Counted from the stretch's first letter, positions 44,597-56,164 are shown. The stretch is DNA of 64,000 nt from Bettongia penicillata ogilbyi (GCA_023548195.1 JAJHZJ010000041.1:558001-622000); one strand, 5' to 3'. The notes: generated by a model not told the origin, from the sequence alone. Numbers and translations are program-made.

Positions 44597-44720
44597 TCTA
44601 GTCAATTCAACAGATATTTATCAAACATCTACCCTTTGCACACTGCTGGAGGGAGATACAAAATCTCTATCTTCAAGGAGTTTGTGCAACGATAAAGTAA
44701 ATGCTATAAGATAGTCTATG
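44597..44720 (-). mobile_element. L2 LINE 3' tip, minus strand
   Basis: AACAGATATTTATCAAACATC, CACTGCTGGAGGGAGATACA and ATCTTCAAGGAGTTTGTG. Confidence 0.7.
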
Positions 44721-44729
44721 TATTTATGT

Positions 44730-44770
44730 GTCTACATCTCTTGACACTCCCTAAATATCTCCATTGGTTT
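44730..44770 (+). repeat. Direct repeat copy 2 (41 bp)
   Basis: Second copy of 43,711-43,751, starting at GTCTACATCTCTTGACACTC. Confidence 0.75.
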
Positions 44771-44835
44771 ATATATATATATATGCATATATATAGTATA
44801 TATACATGTATATATACACATGTATGTGTGTTTAT
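44771..44835. repeat. (TA)n-rich stretch
   Basis: TATATATATATATGCATATA, then ATAC/ACAT units. Confidence 0.9.
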
Positions 44836-45874
44836 GTAAAATGCTAGATTATGTAACTTGTCCTGGTTGGTTGGGGAGAACTGTTGATTATTCTTTATTG
44901 TGTGTGCCAGGTATTTCTTCCTATTGTGAATCTGTTTCTAGACAGCTGTGCCCTATGTAAAAAGTGGGGCATGAGCCATCCATAGGTCTCTCCATAATGT
45001 GAACACCAACAGATAAATGGGGCAAACAGAAGAATAGAAATAGCAGCTATCTTTAGTTTGTTGGCCCCAGAGTGTGACTATTACCTCTTCCTATTACTGG
45101 GCTGGGAGTCAAAGGCATCTGGGAAATAGGAATTCAGTGAAAGAGTCAGGAAGACATTAGGGTGTGAATGGAAGAGCTTCAGCTTCATGGGTAACCTAAC
45201 TGCTGAGAGGACGATAGGGAAACCAAGCTCAAGGGAGAGAGTGGTGGAAGCCTTGACCATGAGATATTTAGACCACATAAATCCCACAAAAGAGAGTCTC
45301 CAGATGCCAATCCAGGGCAATAGAAATCAGATTCACTGGAGCAAGTCTAGTAATTATATGCAGTCAATGGATTAAAATCAGATAAATCAATTGGAACATG
45401 AAAAGTAGTTAAAAGGAGAGTTTCCAAATGCAGACCTATTAAAATTTCCAAGAGGTATCAAAAATTAACTTCCAAAGTTTGGATACTTGGCACTGCACAA
45501 TGGTGAAATGTAGAAGTGAAATCTTTGGAGGCCAAGTAGGGATGGTTCTTTCTCCTTTAGGGAGCTAAGAGGAAATTGCAGGGCATCGGATAAGGGAAGT
45601 GACTAAATTTCTTACAAGCTGGAAGTCTGAAAGATGATCTAGAGGGTAGGAGGTAAGAGAGAAAGCTATAGGAAGCCCATCTATAGGCATAGAGTTCCCA
45701 CATCCAGTATTAAGAGCTGGGTGACAGACTTTAGAATGACTAGAATAAAATATAGCTTGAAATTGAGACCTAACCTAATAACAAGCTGAAATAAAATAGA
45801 ATTCTTATCACATTAAAATCGATACTTCTTTTGCCCTCATTTACACTCATAACAGAGCTGTGGTTTATAAGATC
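44836..45874. other. Unassigned sequence
   Basis: No gene or named repeat is recognised. Overlapping open frames of 79 (minus) and 62 codons (plus) near 45,080-45,375 show no domain. Confidence 0.4.
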
Positions 45875-45978
45875 ATAGATTCAAAGCTCACCTTAGGAGG
45901 ACCATTGATCTTGTAGATAAGGAAACTGAGGCTCCAGGAGATAAAATGACTTATCTAAGGTCACACATATGGTTGGGT
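45875..45978 (-). mobile_element. MIR, minus strand
   Basis: GATCATAGATTCAAAGCTCA, GATAAGGAAACTGAGGCTCC and TATCTAAGGTCACACATA. Confidence 0.8.
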
Positions 45979-46194
45979 ACATGCACACAAATAATTATAA
46001 TACAAGGTAGATTATTTAAGCACGCAGAGAGCACTACCAGCTGAGATCAAATATGCCTCCTTAAATTAAGACCTCTTGTTTCTCTTATTTGTTGCCTGGA
46101 TATGAAGCAATGGTTTATAGACATTTGTGCCCAAGAATTACAGGCTTTTTTCTTATATTTTGTTGCCTGTGAAATTCTGAATGTCTCAAGTTTT

Positions 46195-46830
46195 ATTGTT
46201 TGTTACAAAATGTAGAGTGTGATAAGTATATAGGGAAGGTATAAAGAAAATACTATGAGATTTCAGAGGCAGAAAAGATTACTTTTGACCAAGGTCAGGG
46301 AAAAGAATAAGAATACTATTATTTTTCCTTCATTATGGCTGCTCCTTTCCCCATGCTTTTTCTGGTTGGAATATTTTTCATTAGATTTTCAAGACCCCTT
46401 CAAGGACATTCTTTACCAATCTTTGCTGCATGAACTTCATACCTGGCCAGGAAACTGTCATTCATGCATTTTAAACTGTAGTCCAGAAATACAAATCTCA
46501 TTCTGAACCACTAGCTTCTTAATCAGCTATTTATTTTCCAAATCAGTTTTTCTCTTCTACATACTTTGCCTTTAATGGGCAACAGTGAAAACATGAAAAT
46601 CACTGTAAGAGATATACACATGTAATCAATAAGACTTAGTGATTAAGTGGGGGGGGGGTGAGGGAAATTGGGTGAGTGACAATAAAGAATCAAGAATGAT
46701 TCCCAGGTTGTAAACCTGAGTTTATATCTGAGAGGATGATGATGCCCTCAACAGAAACAGAGAAAATTTGAAGGAAGAAAAGTCTGTTTATGGGTAAGGG
46801 AAGAAAATAATGAATTCTGGGTGGGGCATA
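46195..46830 (-). mobile_element. L2 LINE fragments, minus strand
   Basis: 46,200-46,312 aligns by eye with 47,267-47,377 (GTTACAAAA, TATAGGGAAGGTATAAAGAA, GAGATTTCAGAGG, GACCAAGGTCAGGGAAAAGAA). 46,680-46,820 carries the antisense L2 segment GATGATGATGCCCTCAACAGAAAC. About 370 bp between them is unassigned. Confidence 0.6.
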
Positions 46831-47119
46831 CAATGTTGTTTCTTCAAGGGTTTTCAAACCTAACAGTGGATCAGACAGGCAAAAGAAAATCAGGGGAGTG
46901 GGAGAAGAGGATACCAAGGCCAACAAGGCCATGGGGACTAAGGATAAACTAATACCTCTGTAAATGTTGTAACTTCTCCTGTCATTTCTTTTCCCTGAAG
47001 TACTTATCACTAAATCCTCTTGAGGTACTTAAAAGATTATGTGCAAAGAAGAAAGCAAAGGCCCAGATCAGACACTTTGCCCCCTTAGGAAAGGCAACTA
47101 GTGGAAAACCCAGGTTAAG

Positions 47120-48405
47120 AAAGGGGAAGCAGTAGCAGTGTCTGCAATGTGCCAGTCACTGTGCTAAGCCCTGGAACAGCCAGAGATGAGAAAGTGGAAG
47201 CAAGAAGCCAAATCCTGGGGTCTGTGATGAGGAGAAAAGTCAGGTCATGGGGAGAAGCAGAACTGGGTTGTTACAAAAGGCAGAATGTGCTAAGTATACA
47301 GGAAAGATACAAACAAAATACCGTGAGACTTCAGAGGAGGAGGAGATTACTTTTTGGCCAAGGTCAGAGAAAAGAAGCTGGGCCCTGAAGAATAGGGAAT
47401 ATTCCAACAGGCAGAGTTATAAAGGAAGGATTTTCTAGGCATTGAATATGACCTAAACAAAGAGACAGAGGAAGGAAAGGGAAAGACGAGTTTAGAAAAT
47501 GATTCGTCAAGTTTAGCTGGAACACTGAGAATGTGGAGGTAAGAGAGGTAAGATAAAACAGAAAGGCAGGCCAGAGTCATGAAAATGAATATGAGCTTTT
47601 TTCTGTAGGCATTGGAAAGCCATCAAAGGTTTTTTTGCAAAGTAGAGTGGTGTAATCAGAGCTATGCATTCAGAAGATTAGTCTGGTCACAGCCAGTGAG
47701 ATGAATTGCGAGGGGGAGAGAGTGGAGGTAGGGAGAATGGTTAAGAGTCTATTGTAAGAGTCCAGGCAAAAGATAATGAAAGCTTAAACTAGAGAGCAGC
47801 AGTAGGAATAGAATGTGTGTATGAATATAAGAAATGCTGCTGAAGTAGAATTAGCTGGCCCTAGCAGCTGAGGAAAGAGAAAGAGGTAGAGAAGAGAAAA
47901 AATTACTCCTAGTTCGCACCTGGGGAAATAGTAATCTATGAACAGAAGAAAAGCAGTCAGAAATTGGAGATGGGGGTGTGCTGATGCCAGCTCATGCCAT
48001 CTTTTGAGAACCAATTCTTCAATTTTCAGTGTGAGATATTTTCAAGTATCTTGCCAGAAATAGGCAAATGCTATAAACCAGGATTTGATTTATTGCTGTG
48101 TTGATTGTTTAGACTTAAAAAGTGATGGAGAAAATGTTAATAACGCAGATTTAATTTTAAAGTGTGCTCTGTGGGGTTTTTTGCTTTGTTGTTATTTTTG
48201 GAGAGCCAGTTGTTAACATTCACCAACACACCATGTTTGGAGGAAAAGGTTTTAGAGTGATAAATACGGTTTAGGACCTGTTGAGCTTTTTATATCAGTG
48301 GGATGTCCAGACAGAGAAATTCAGTAAGATTTGGTCAAGTTTCTGATTTGAGAGCCATAACTGTGGCAGTTATAATTGAAGCCATAGATAAGATCACCAA
48401 GTCAA
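47120..48405 (-). mobile_element. L2 LINE, long 3' portion, minus strand
   Basis: The antisense 3' end (CAGTCACTGTGCTAAGCCCTGG) is followed by the 3' region (GGAACACTGAGAATGTGGAG, GGCATTGGAAAGCCATCAAAG, ATTGTAAGAGTCCAGGCAAAAG). It reaches the RT coding part (GTGGGATGTCCAGACAGAG, GATAAGATCACCAAG). At about 1.3 kb it is one of the longest L2 copies here. It is diverged and non-functional. Confidence 0.75.
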
Positions 48406-48555
48406 GTCAACAAATGCTGCGCTAAGTGCTGGGCATACAAAGGAAGGAAAAAAACAGAGTCCATGCCCTCAAGAAGCTCATATTCTAAAGGTGGAGACAA
48501 CATATAAATAACTACAAAACTAAGTACTAACAAGATATGTAAAAGATTGATTGGA

Positions 48556-48760
48556 GCTGTTGTTGTTTGCTCTTAATTCTTGAAGAGGACCAGTGACAGA
48601 AGGGTGATGACTTGACTGGCAAGTGAGATGGATTTAAGTGAGGCAGGGCTGTGCAAAGTCATCAGCTCCATGCTCTCCTTCAGAGTCATAAGAGTCCAGT
48701 GGCAAGACACAGGTTAGGATGACTGGCAGTGGTCCATCATTGATTGGAGGTAAGCTCAGA
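48556..48760 (-). mobile_element. RTE-tailed short element, minus strand
   Basis: It starts with the antisense tail GCTGTTGTTGTTTGCTCTTAA, TTCTTGAAGAGGACCAGTG and continues with GATTTAAGTGAGGCAGGGC and GTCCAGTGGCAAGACACAGG. It is inserted in L2. Confidence 0.8.
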
Positions 48761-48814
48761 GGGAAGGTGGTTGAGCCTTAAGGGGGATGTAGAAAGGCTT
48801 CTTGCAGGAGGTGG

Positions 48815-48912
48815 AGTTTTGTGTGTTTGTCCTTCGTTGCTGAAGACCATGCCATCAGAGAAATGATGACATGACTTGCACTTGACTTCGTTTTGAGTGA
48901 GGGAGGGCTAGG
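48815..48912 (-). mobile_element. RTE-tailed short element, truncated, minus strand
   Basis: GTGTGTTTGTCCTTCGTTGC, GAAATGATGACATGACTTGC and TGAGTGAGGGAGGGC cover only the tail-proximal 100 bp. It is also inside the L2. Confidence 0.8.
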
Positions 48913-49245
48913 TGGAATTTTACTTGAGACTTGAAAGAAGCAAGAGAAGCCAGGAGACAGAAATAAAGAGGGAGAGAATTCCAGGCATGGAGGACAGCCA
49001 AGGAAAATGTACAGTCAGGAAAGAGTGTCTACTTTATGGAAGAGCAAGAAGAATAATGGAGGGGAATAAGGTGTAAGAATAAGTGGAGAGATGTGGAGTA
49101 CATGAAGGGGAGTAAAGTGTAACAACATTGCAAAGGGAGGAGAAGGCTAAGTAACAAAAGGCTTTAAAAGAGTATTTTATACCTGATTCTGGAAGTAATA
49201 AAGAGAGTAGAAGTCAAGGACAGAAATTTGTGGGATGCTTTCTTC

Positions 49246-49563
49246 AAAGAATGAAAGAAGAAAAAGACAGAGAAGTGGTTAAAGAGCTAGAAAGAAATAC
49301 ATAAAACTACTTGCTTATGGAAACCAATGGGAAATTCACTAGGACTCTGATCACCACCTTGGGAGAGGAGAAAAGCAGCTCTTCCTTTCATCAGTACAAT
49401 TCACTGAGTAATAAAATTCAGAACAGTCCAAGGCAAAGTTTGTCTTTAGTATCCCAGCTTCCTTTTCAAAATATTTTCTACCTTCTTCTCACTGTCCAAA
49501 GCTGATGCTGAGAAGCAACATGGAATAATGTGCAGAGAGTAGGATGTTACACAAAAGACTTCG
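49246..49563. other. Unassigned sequence
   Basis: No recognised feature. Confidence 0.4.
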
Positions 49564-49564
49564 T

Positions 49565-49815
49565 GCAAGTCCTTTTTATTTTATTTTTAATTTATGTAAT
49601 AAAACAAGCATTTCCATAACACATGAAACTGTAAGTCTATTATGTACAACTTCTTTCTTTTAAATATGTAATAAAGTTATCAAGTAAATTTTTTTGTTCC
49701 TTTTTCTTCCCTCCCCCACCCCCATCTTAGAGATAGCTAGCATTAGACCTAAATTTGTATGAGTGTGTGTGTGTATTTGTGTGTGTAAAATCATTCTATA
49801 CATACTTGCATTTAT
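49565..49815 (-). mobile_element. L1 LINE 3' UTR (type II), minus strand
   Basis: Matches 3,440-3,735 in order and, in reverse complement, the L1 tail at 9,200-9,386. It contains a short GT run. Confidence 0.7.
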
Positions 49816-49817
49816 CT

Positions 49818-49935
49818 TCTCCTAGCCTTGTAACCCTGGACAAATCATTTAATGTCTCACTGCCCCAAGCAATTCTCTAGGACTATACATTATAGATGGG
49901 TTGTCATTCCTACATAATTCTGGTGCTGAATGTCT
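49818..49935 (+). mobile_element. CORE-SINE core/tail fragment, plus strand
   Basis: CTTGTAACCCTGGACAAATC, CTGCCCCAAGCAATTCTC and GGACTATACATTATAGATGG. Confidence 0.7.
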
Positions 49936-49984
49936 ACGACTGTCTTTCCAAAACAGTCTTGACATATTTATAACCAAGTATGAA

Positions 49985-50230
49985 TGAGTTTAATTCCTAA
50001 AGTTCTCTTGAATCAGGAAGGGATAAGGACTGAATCTAAGGTTTCACTGGTTAAAGGGAATATCTGGGGAAGAAAACTTCCTCTACTAAAGCAGGTCAGC
50101 ACCTTCTTTGTCATCTATAGTCCCAGAGAATTGCTCAAAGTCACAGAGGCAATATATGTGTCAGAGGCAGGATGTGAACTCGGGGGTGTTCATGGCCAAC
50201 TCTCTACTATCCACTACACATACACACTCC
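49985..50230 (-). mobile_element. CORE-SINE, minus strand
   Basis: GCAGGTCAGCACCTTCTTTG, CCCAGAGAATTGCTCAAAG, GTCACAGAGGCAATATATG and GGATGTGAACTCGGG are the antisense of the variant at 49,818-49,935. Confidence 0.65.
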
Positions 50231-51232
50231 TTCTGGCTAAGTATCACCAGACAAACCATAAATTCAACCTTCTAAAGAAGATTTTCACATCATTCAAGCA
50301 ATCCACCTGACTTGGGTTCAAAATAAATCCTTTCCACATGGCAGTTCCCCTCTTGGTTTCATATATCAGGGGTCAGTATAACAAATTAAATGAGAAATTT
50401 CTGGAAGTTGTTGACAGAAGCTGCAGACAACACAGAAAAATTTTGAAAATTCAGAAATGCACAAAATATATGTATAGTATAATATCAACATAGTTTATCT
50501 TTTAATACAAAATAATTCCGACTTCTTCTCTCATACAAAGGAAAAGCCAAAAATCTTTATGTGGATTTTCCAGATCACAGGGGTGATATGTCCCTAACCC
50601 CCATGATGTGGAAAGGACAACTGTATAGCAAAGACATGTCTATTCAGGTTGGAGAAATGGAAAGTCAGTATAACGCTGAAGAATAAGAGGGTGAAAGATA
50701 CAAAAAGAAAGAAGGCAGGTGCTAGACAATCTTTTCCTAATATGTATGTATGGCTAGAGGTTCTAAGTAGTTAACTTATTCTTTTCCTCTGTCTTCCTCT
50801 ACTTCCTCCTCCCCGATTTTCTTGTAAACACTAAATCTCTTCATTGGCTTCTTGACTCGGTTGGTGAATCAGCTGCCTGATTGAGGGAGAGAGCTCACAA
50901 TAAAACAAGCACATTTTTCTGGGCAGGCTGGTTGCTACTTATTTATCTACAGATGGCTTCATAAAAGCTATTCTTTCTCTTTCTGAAAAAACTCAAGCGG
51001 TAGCTCGATAGTCATTTAACATGCAAATCAGGTTATGCAGGTGGCATGCAATATAAGTAGAGGAAGAACAAGGAAATAGGAGGAAGGATGGGATGGGCAC
51101 AGACACCGAGCTTCAGCTAACAAGTTTTGTTCCCTGCCTCCCTCAACCTGCAGTACTCATCTGAGCAAAGCAGCCCTACCCCGAGGCTCTGTGGCCTTTT
51201 GGAAGAAATAGGTTTGAGTTCTAAGCTTCAGT
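50231..51232. other. Unassigned sequence
   Basis: One kilobase without recognised features. Confidence 0.4.
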
Positions 51233-51234
51233 TT

Positions 51235-51400
51235 CTTCACTTTGAAAATGATCATAGATTTAGATCTGGAAATGGCTCTTTGAGGCCATTTAGCCAGGAC
51301 CTCCTCACTTTACAGATGAGGAAACTGAGGACCACGGAGTAAGAATTCTTAGCAGTTGTAAGAACTAAGAATTGAACTCTGGTCCAGTCATTCCAAGTTT
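51235..51400 (-). mobile_element. MIR, minus strand
   Basis: ACTTTACAGATGAGGAAACTG, AGGACCACGGAGTAAGA and AATTGAACTCTGGTCC. Confidence 0.8.
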
Positions 51401-51449
51401 AGCATTTCCAAGTCCAGGGAATTTCCAAGTGTACCACACTGCTAGTCTG

Positions 51450-51945
51450 TATTTGTAAGAGGGCAATGAGATATAATTGAAAGAGTAACCAGTCAAAAGA
51501 CCTGGGTTCAAATCATGCCTCAGATGTTTACCACCTTGTGACCCTGGGCAAGTCACTTTGCCTCCATAAGCTTCTGTTTCCTCATCTGTTGTTGTTGTGT
51601 TTGTCCTTCATTTTTGAAAAAGGCCATGATATCAGATAAATGATGACATGACTTACACTTGACTTTGTTTTGAGTGAGGGAGGGCTGTGAAGGTCATTGC
51701 CCTCACTTTCTCCTCCTGAGCCATCTGGATTCAATGACCAGGTATTCATCAGGATGACTGGAGATGACCCAGGTTGCAATGAGAGACCTTGGCCTTTTTA
51801 GGCTAGGCCTTTTGACATACTCACTTTCAGGGAGGTAACATCCAATGAGTCATTAGGCCTCTTTAAGAAGTAGTCAGGGAATGGTACTTTTAATGAGCTA
51901 AAGAATGACCTCTCTGGCCTCTAAGGACCCTTCCAGCTCTACTAA
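51450..51945 (+). mobile_element. MIR, plus strand, split by a nested element
   Basis: The left part (51,450-51,587) has CCTGGGTTCAAATCATGCC, TGTGACCCTGGGCAAGTCAC and TTTCCTCATCTG. The right part (51,906-51,945) has CTGGCCTCTAAGGACCCTTC, the expected continuation. The RTE-tailed element lies between. Confidence 0.88.
51588..51905 (-). mobile_element. RTE-tailed short element nested in MIR, minus strand
   Basis: From the antisense tail TTGTTGTTGTGTTTGTCCTT through TTGTTTTGAGTGAGGGAGGG, ATGACCAGGTATTCATCAGG and GAGAGACCTTGGCC to TTTTAATGAGCTAAAG. At 318 bp it is shorter at its head than the copy at 25,470-25,870. Confidence 0.9.
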
Positions 51946-51954
51946 TAGGGAGCA

Positions 51955-52035
51955 TATCTTTATAATTACAAAGTGTTTTAGATACATTATTTCATTTGAG
52001 CTTCTCAACTGTGAAGTAGGTAATGCTAATACAGA
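51955..52035 (-). mobile_element. MIR tail fragment, minus strand
   Basis: ACAAAGTGTTTTAGATACATT, then TTGAGCTTCTCAACTGTGAAG. Confidence 0.65.
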
Positions 52036-52299
52036 GGTATGACTCAGCAAACAATGCCTTCACCAATATCATTTCACAGTAACATGGTTAATACATTATT
52101 TTTAAATGCCCCAAAATCACAATAACTCATTGTAACATCATTCTTCCCATTACCCATCCAAGGTAGTTCTTGCTCTCATCCAAGTAAAGGAGATAAGACA
52201 CAGAATCCAAATAGGGTGCAATGAGTGCACATAAAAAGGTAAAAAGTGTTGTAAATGATCCCTTGAGAGAATGGTCACCTGGAATGATCAAGAAAAATT

Positions 52300-52505
52300 T
52301 AATAGAAGAGATGATTGGAAAGGTATTGGATTTGGAAAGAAAGGATCTGGGTTAGAATCCTAGCTCTTTCTTCTACTATTAGTTGTGTGACCCTGGCCAA
52401 GTCACCTTACCTCTCACGGTCTTTGATTCTTCGTCTCTAAAAAAAGGCAACTAGACTAGATAACTTTTAAGGTTCTTTCTAATGTTGCATCCATGATCTT
52501 ACCTG
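52300..52505 (+). mobile_element. MIR, plus strand
   Basis: AAGGATCTGGGTTAGAATCC, GTGTGACCCTGGCCAAGTCAC and TTAAGGTTCTTTCTAATG. Confidence 0.85.
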
Positions 52506-52940
52506 ACATGATAATAGGAAGAATTTCAAAAGTGGAAGACTGGAGCAGAAGAAGGGGGAGATGGGACATTCCAGAGATGGAGGGGAAGAGACCAACATGA
52601 TGAAAAACGAAGAGATGGAAAAACGTAGCATGAGACTGGGAATGACCTGGCAGGATTATTCATAAGAGGGAAGGGAGGGGAGGGGAAAAAAGGGAGAGGA
52701 GGGGAAGAGACAGAAAAGAGAGGATGAGAGAAGAGAGGGAAAAGGAATGAAAAGAAAGGAAGGCTATATTCTACTATGGGGGAAAGAATTTATACATAAA
52801 TGGAAGATAAAAAGAAATGTTTAGAGCTAGGGAGCTCCAACGACTTAGGAGAATCAGGAAATATCTCTGTAGGAGGTAGTCATCAAGCTTTGTCTTGTAG
52901 AAAGTAAAAGGTTCAAGTGTCAGGGGTCCCATATAAAGGA
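52506..52940 (-). mobile_element. L2 LINE fragment with purine-rich insert, minus strand
   Basis: GGGACATTCCAGAGATGGAG and GGAATCAGGAAATATC-like text resemble antisense L2. A GGGGA/GAGAG-rich purine run covers 52,660-52,760. Confidence 0.5.
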
Positions 52941-52977
52941 TAATAATATAAAATGAGGGTAGAGGTAAAGTAGGTAG

Positions 52978-53213
52978 CATTTATACATAATTCTTTAAGG
53001 CTTGCAAAGCACTTTACAAATATTATTTCACTTTATCCTCACAACAACCTTGAGAGGAGGCTGCCTTCATTATCCCCATTTTACAGTTGAGTAAACTGAA
53101 GCTGACAGAGGTTAAGTGACTTGCCCAGGGTCACACAGCTAGTATGTGTCTGAGGCCCGATTTGAATTTTTCCAGGTCCAGTGCTCTATCCACTATAGCA
53201 CCTAGTTGCCTTA
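52978..53213 (-). mobile_element. CORE-SINE/MIR, near full length, minus strand
   Basis: GGCTTGCAAAGCACTTTACA, CCATTTTACAGTTGAGTAAAC, GCCCAGGGTCACACAGCTAG and TGCTCTATCCACTATAGCACC. Confidence 0.9.
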
Positions 53214-53214
53214 A

Positions 53215-53395
53215 AGGCAGATTCTGGAGGGTCAGTCTAACACGTTTGGATTGAATTTGTGAGGAAATGATGAGACATTAACAATTTTTCAACAAGATCA
53301 GGAGATTAACATTCTACAGAAGGATTACTCTAGCAGTGGTATGTAGGATGGATAGAAGGAGAAAAGACTGGAGGTAAAACACATGCAGATAAAGT
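53215..53395 (-). mobile_element. L2 LINE fragment, minus strand
   Basis: AGCAGTGGTATGTAGGATGG and AGAAAAGACTGGAGG resemble antisense L2, 3' region. Confidence 0.5.
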
Positions 53396-54140
53396 ACAAG
53401 AATCTCGCAAGTATAAAAATTTCACAGCTTCTATCATTTTTTGCAGTCTGGCAAGTCCACATCACTTAATAATGAGATCCACCCTGATTCTCTGAAACTA
53501 AAGTCTATGATGTTTGAGCATTTAAAGGCTTGTTTGCCATTCAGCTGTATGGAAAGGTTTTCAGTCCCCATGAGTCCACGAATTAGATATGATTTCAGAC
53601 AAAGCACAAACTGAATTTCCTTTTCTGTAGGAAAACAAATGCACATCAAGTCTGGCAAGTACCGGCCCCTGGATAAGCATGCCACCTAGTGGTATACAAA
53701 TTCTTCCTCAGAATTCTCTCAAGCCTTCTGAAATGGAACTGTTTCTGGCCATCAGTTCAATTATCCCTTCATATGGCCAATGAATTTCAATAAATATGCC
53801 ATCTGTTCACCTTCTATGTGGGAGTTCAATCATCTTCTTGGCAGAGGCAATATTATTCTATGACAATTACCTATATCTTTATCACCTCTCACTGTGTTTT
53901 ATCATCATCTGGGTGACACTGAGGGGATTTTACTGTTTTCTATAGATGACGCAGGCCCTTTGGTTTCCATGGGTGGGATCCGATTGAACTTAAAGTTAAA
54001 AAAAAAAATCTACACTTACAAATGAATAGAAAAATCTCAACAAAAATACAATTTTATGTTAATAATTGATTTTCCCTGTGCCAAGGAGTCAAACTTAGAG
54101 AATTAATCTGAAGCAATAGAATCTTGTTCACTAGAATTGA
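53396..54140. other. Unassigned sequence
   Basis: No gene or repeat identified. An open frame of 83 codons (53,434-53,685, minus) shows no known domain. Confidence 0.4.
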
Positions 54141-54144
54141 GTTT

Positions 54145-54640
54145 TATTCAATTTAACAAACATTTACCAAAAATCTGATTGTGGAGGACATTGTGCTAAA
54201 TCCTAGGGTAGATACAAAGTTAAAATAAGACCTTATCTCCACTCTCATGTGACTATCATTCCAAAAGGAGAATACTGCACTCAATTGAACAGCTAGAATA
54301 CATAATAATAGGAAATATAATTACTATATATTCATTATAATTATAATGTATATACAGTAATTTCATTAATAACATTTATGATAGCAAAGTTCTATTTTAG
54401 GGTGGAAAGGTGAATACCAATTTAAGCACTGGAGGAAGTTGAATGGAGGAAGTTTTGATTTGGACTTTAAAGGATGGGTAGGTATTAAACAAGAAGAAGA
54501 AAGAAAGGAAGACAATTGAGACTTAAGGAGCCATGTGACTAAAGGTGTAAAGGTAGGGCACAGAATGAATACCCAAGAAGTATTTGGCAAAGAATAATTC
54601 CATTTGACTGGAATGTAGCATACTTGGAGGGGAATAGATT
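54145..54640 (-). mobile_element. L2 LINE 3' end, minus strand
   Basis: AACAAACATTTACCAAAAATC, GACATTGTGCTAAATCCTAGG and, farther in, AAAGGTGTAAAGGTAGGGC and CATTTGACTGGAATGTAGC. Confidence 0.65.
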
Positions 54641-54999
54641 CAGATGAGTCTAGCAAGGGAGAATTACTACATCAAGGGTGGAGAAAAAGTCTCCAGGACA
54701 CCACAAGTCCGCTGGCAGGGAGGATATACAGGGAGAAGACGAAGACCATCACTGCTTTGCTGTCACTATTAATTAGTAATTCATAATGACTAGATACTAT
54801 TGCTCATTCTTTCTTCACACTTGGCACCCAAGAAGTCTAATTCTATGAGGTTGGGGGAAAGGGGAGAAGGGTGCTGAAAGAGGGTTTAAAACTAATTCTC
54901 CTCCCAAAATAAAGCAAAAATACCATGATAGACATTAGATTTGGATGGGGACATTAGGAATCATCCAGTCCAAGAAATCCACGTTTGCTTTTCTTTTTT

Positions 55000-55268
55000 C
55001 TATTTTTCCTTTCTTTTTTCTGTCATCATCCTTTTCCAGCAACTCCCTCCTCCAAAAGAACCCTTCTTTGTAGTAAATGAGTGCAGCCAAACAAAGTGGA
55101 CACATTGGTCATGACTGCAAATGTATGACTCATTCTGCAACTTTGATCCATCACCCCTCTGCCATAATAGCTCATCCTCAGTTATTGATGCCTTTCATTG
55201 GTTGCGTTGATTAGAGTTTTGAAGTCTTTGAATGTTGCTTTCCTTTACGTTAATGGAGTTATCACAAT
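55000..55268 (-). mobile_element. L1-like LINE 3' region (type III), minus strand
   Basis: CAGCCAAACAAAGTGGACAC, ACTCATTCTGCAACTTTGATCC and ATTGGTTGCGTTGATTAGAG, parallel to 31,778-32,010. Confidence 0.5.
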
Positions 55269-56160
55269 GCTTAAAAAATCATTAGTGCTACAAATCCTGA
55301 AATCAAGACTGGGAATGGAGGCAAGTGAAGTCAGGTGAGGGTTAATGGAATAAAAGCATAGGGGAAAAAACCAAGAGACCAGAGGTCACCATGAAGAGGG
55401 GGCACAAATTTAATGTGACTAAGAAATGTGCAGATATACCTAGAAGGTATGGGCAGCTGCCTTCCTACCCCTAACCTTCCCTGTAGTTTTCTGACTTTTG
55501 ACTTAGATCTGCTCTCTCCAATCTAATGATAAGCACAAATGGCAATGCTCCTCCAGCGTCAAGTCCTCAAACACCATGTCTAGGATACCTCCAGCAAAGG
55601 CCTGGTGCTACCTCAGCTGGGGCCTTGAAAAATAAAATGAATGCCAAAAGAGCCAGTCTCAGATTCCAAGCATTCCAAGGCCTTATATGTGGAACAAATT
55701 GTAAGGGTGTCATCCTTCAATATCTTGAAATATAGCTAAAGACTTGGTGCCATCTTGGAGTTTAACTTTGTCCAAGGAGACCTAGAATTCCAACTAAACT
55801 CTCTGCTGTGACTGCCCCAAGTTCTCCAATGTTTGGAGGGAAATAATCATACCAAAACTACTTTCCATCATCATGAGACCCTGAGGGATAGAGCTCCCAA
55901 TAGATAGGCACCATGACCCATGACTAGCCAAGTCAAAAACCCGATTTGCCTGTTTGATTCAAGTTCATTCCTGTGGTAGTTAAAACTTCTTTCCCTTCTT
56001 ACCTCATGCCACACTTTCATCTCCACCCAAATCAATTTAATTCAAAAACTCAATTCAATATATTTTTATTAGTACAATGCACTGTGCTTTGCTACATCAA
56101 TTGGGACTTCACCACCACAGGTCAATTTTTTTATTCTGCTTTGACTGACTATATGCCACC
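55269..56160. other. Unassigned sequence
   Basis: GC-richer than its flanks in places (55,540-55,640), with an open frame of 69 codons (55,526-55,735, plus). No domain recognised. Confidence 0.4.
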
Positions 56161-56164
56161 AGGC

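Larger units (their letters stand above)
48406..49245 (-). mobile_element. Second L2 LINE 3' end, minus strand, split by two short elements
   Basis: AAATGCTGCGCTAAGTGCTGG, GAAGCTCATATTCTAAAGG and GTGGAGACAACATATAAATA mark the antisense L2 end. It resumes after nested elements with GAGACTTGAAAGAAGCAAG, AATTCCAGGCATGGAGGACAG and AATAAAGAGAGTAG. Confidence 0.8.

Noticed and set aside
46640..46660. G-rich run as a G-quadruplex
   Set aside because: One long G run with only one further GGG nearby; it does not make four separate G tracts.
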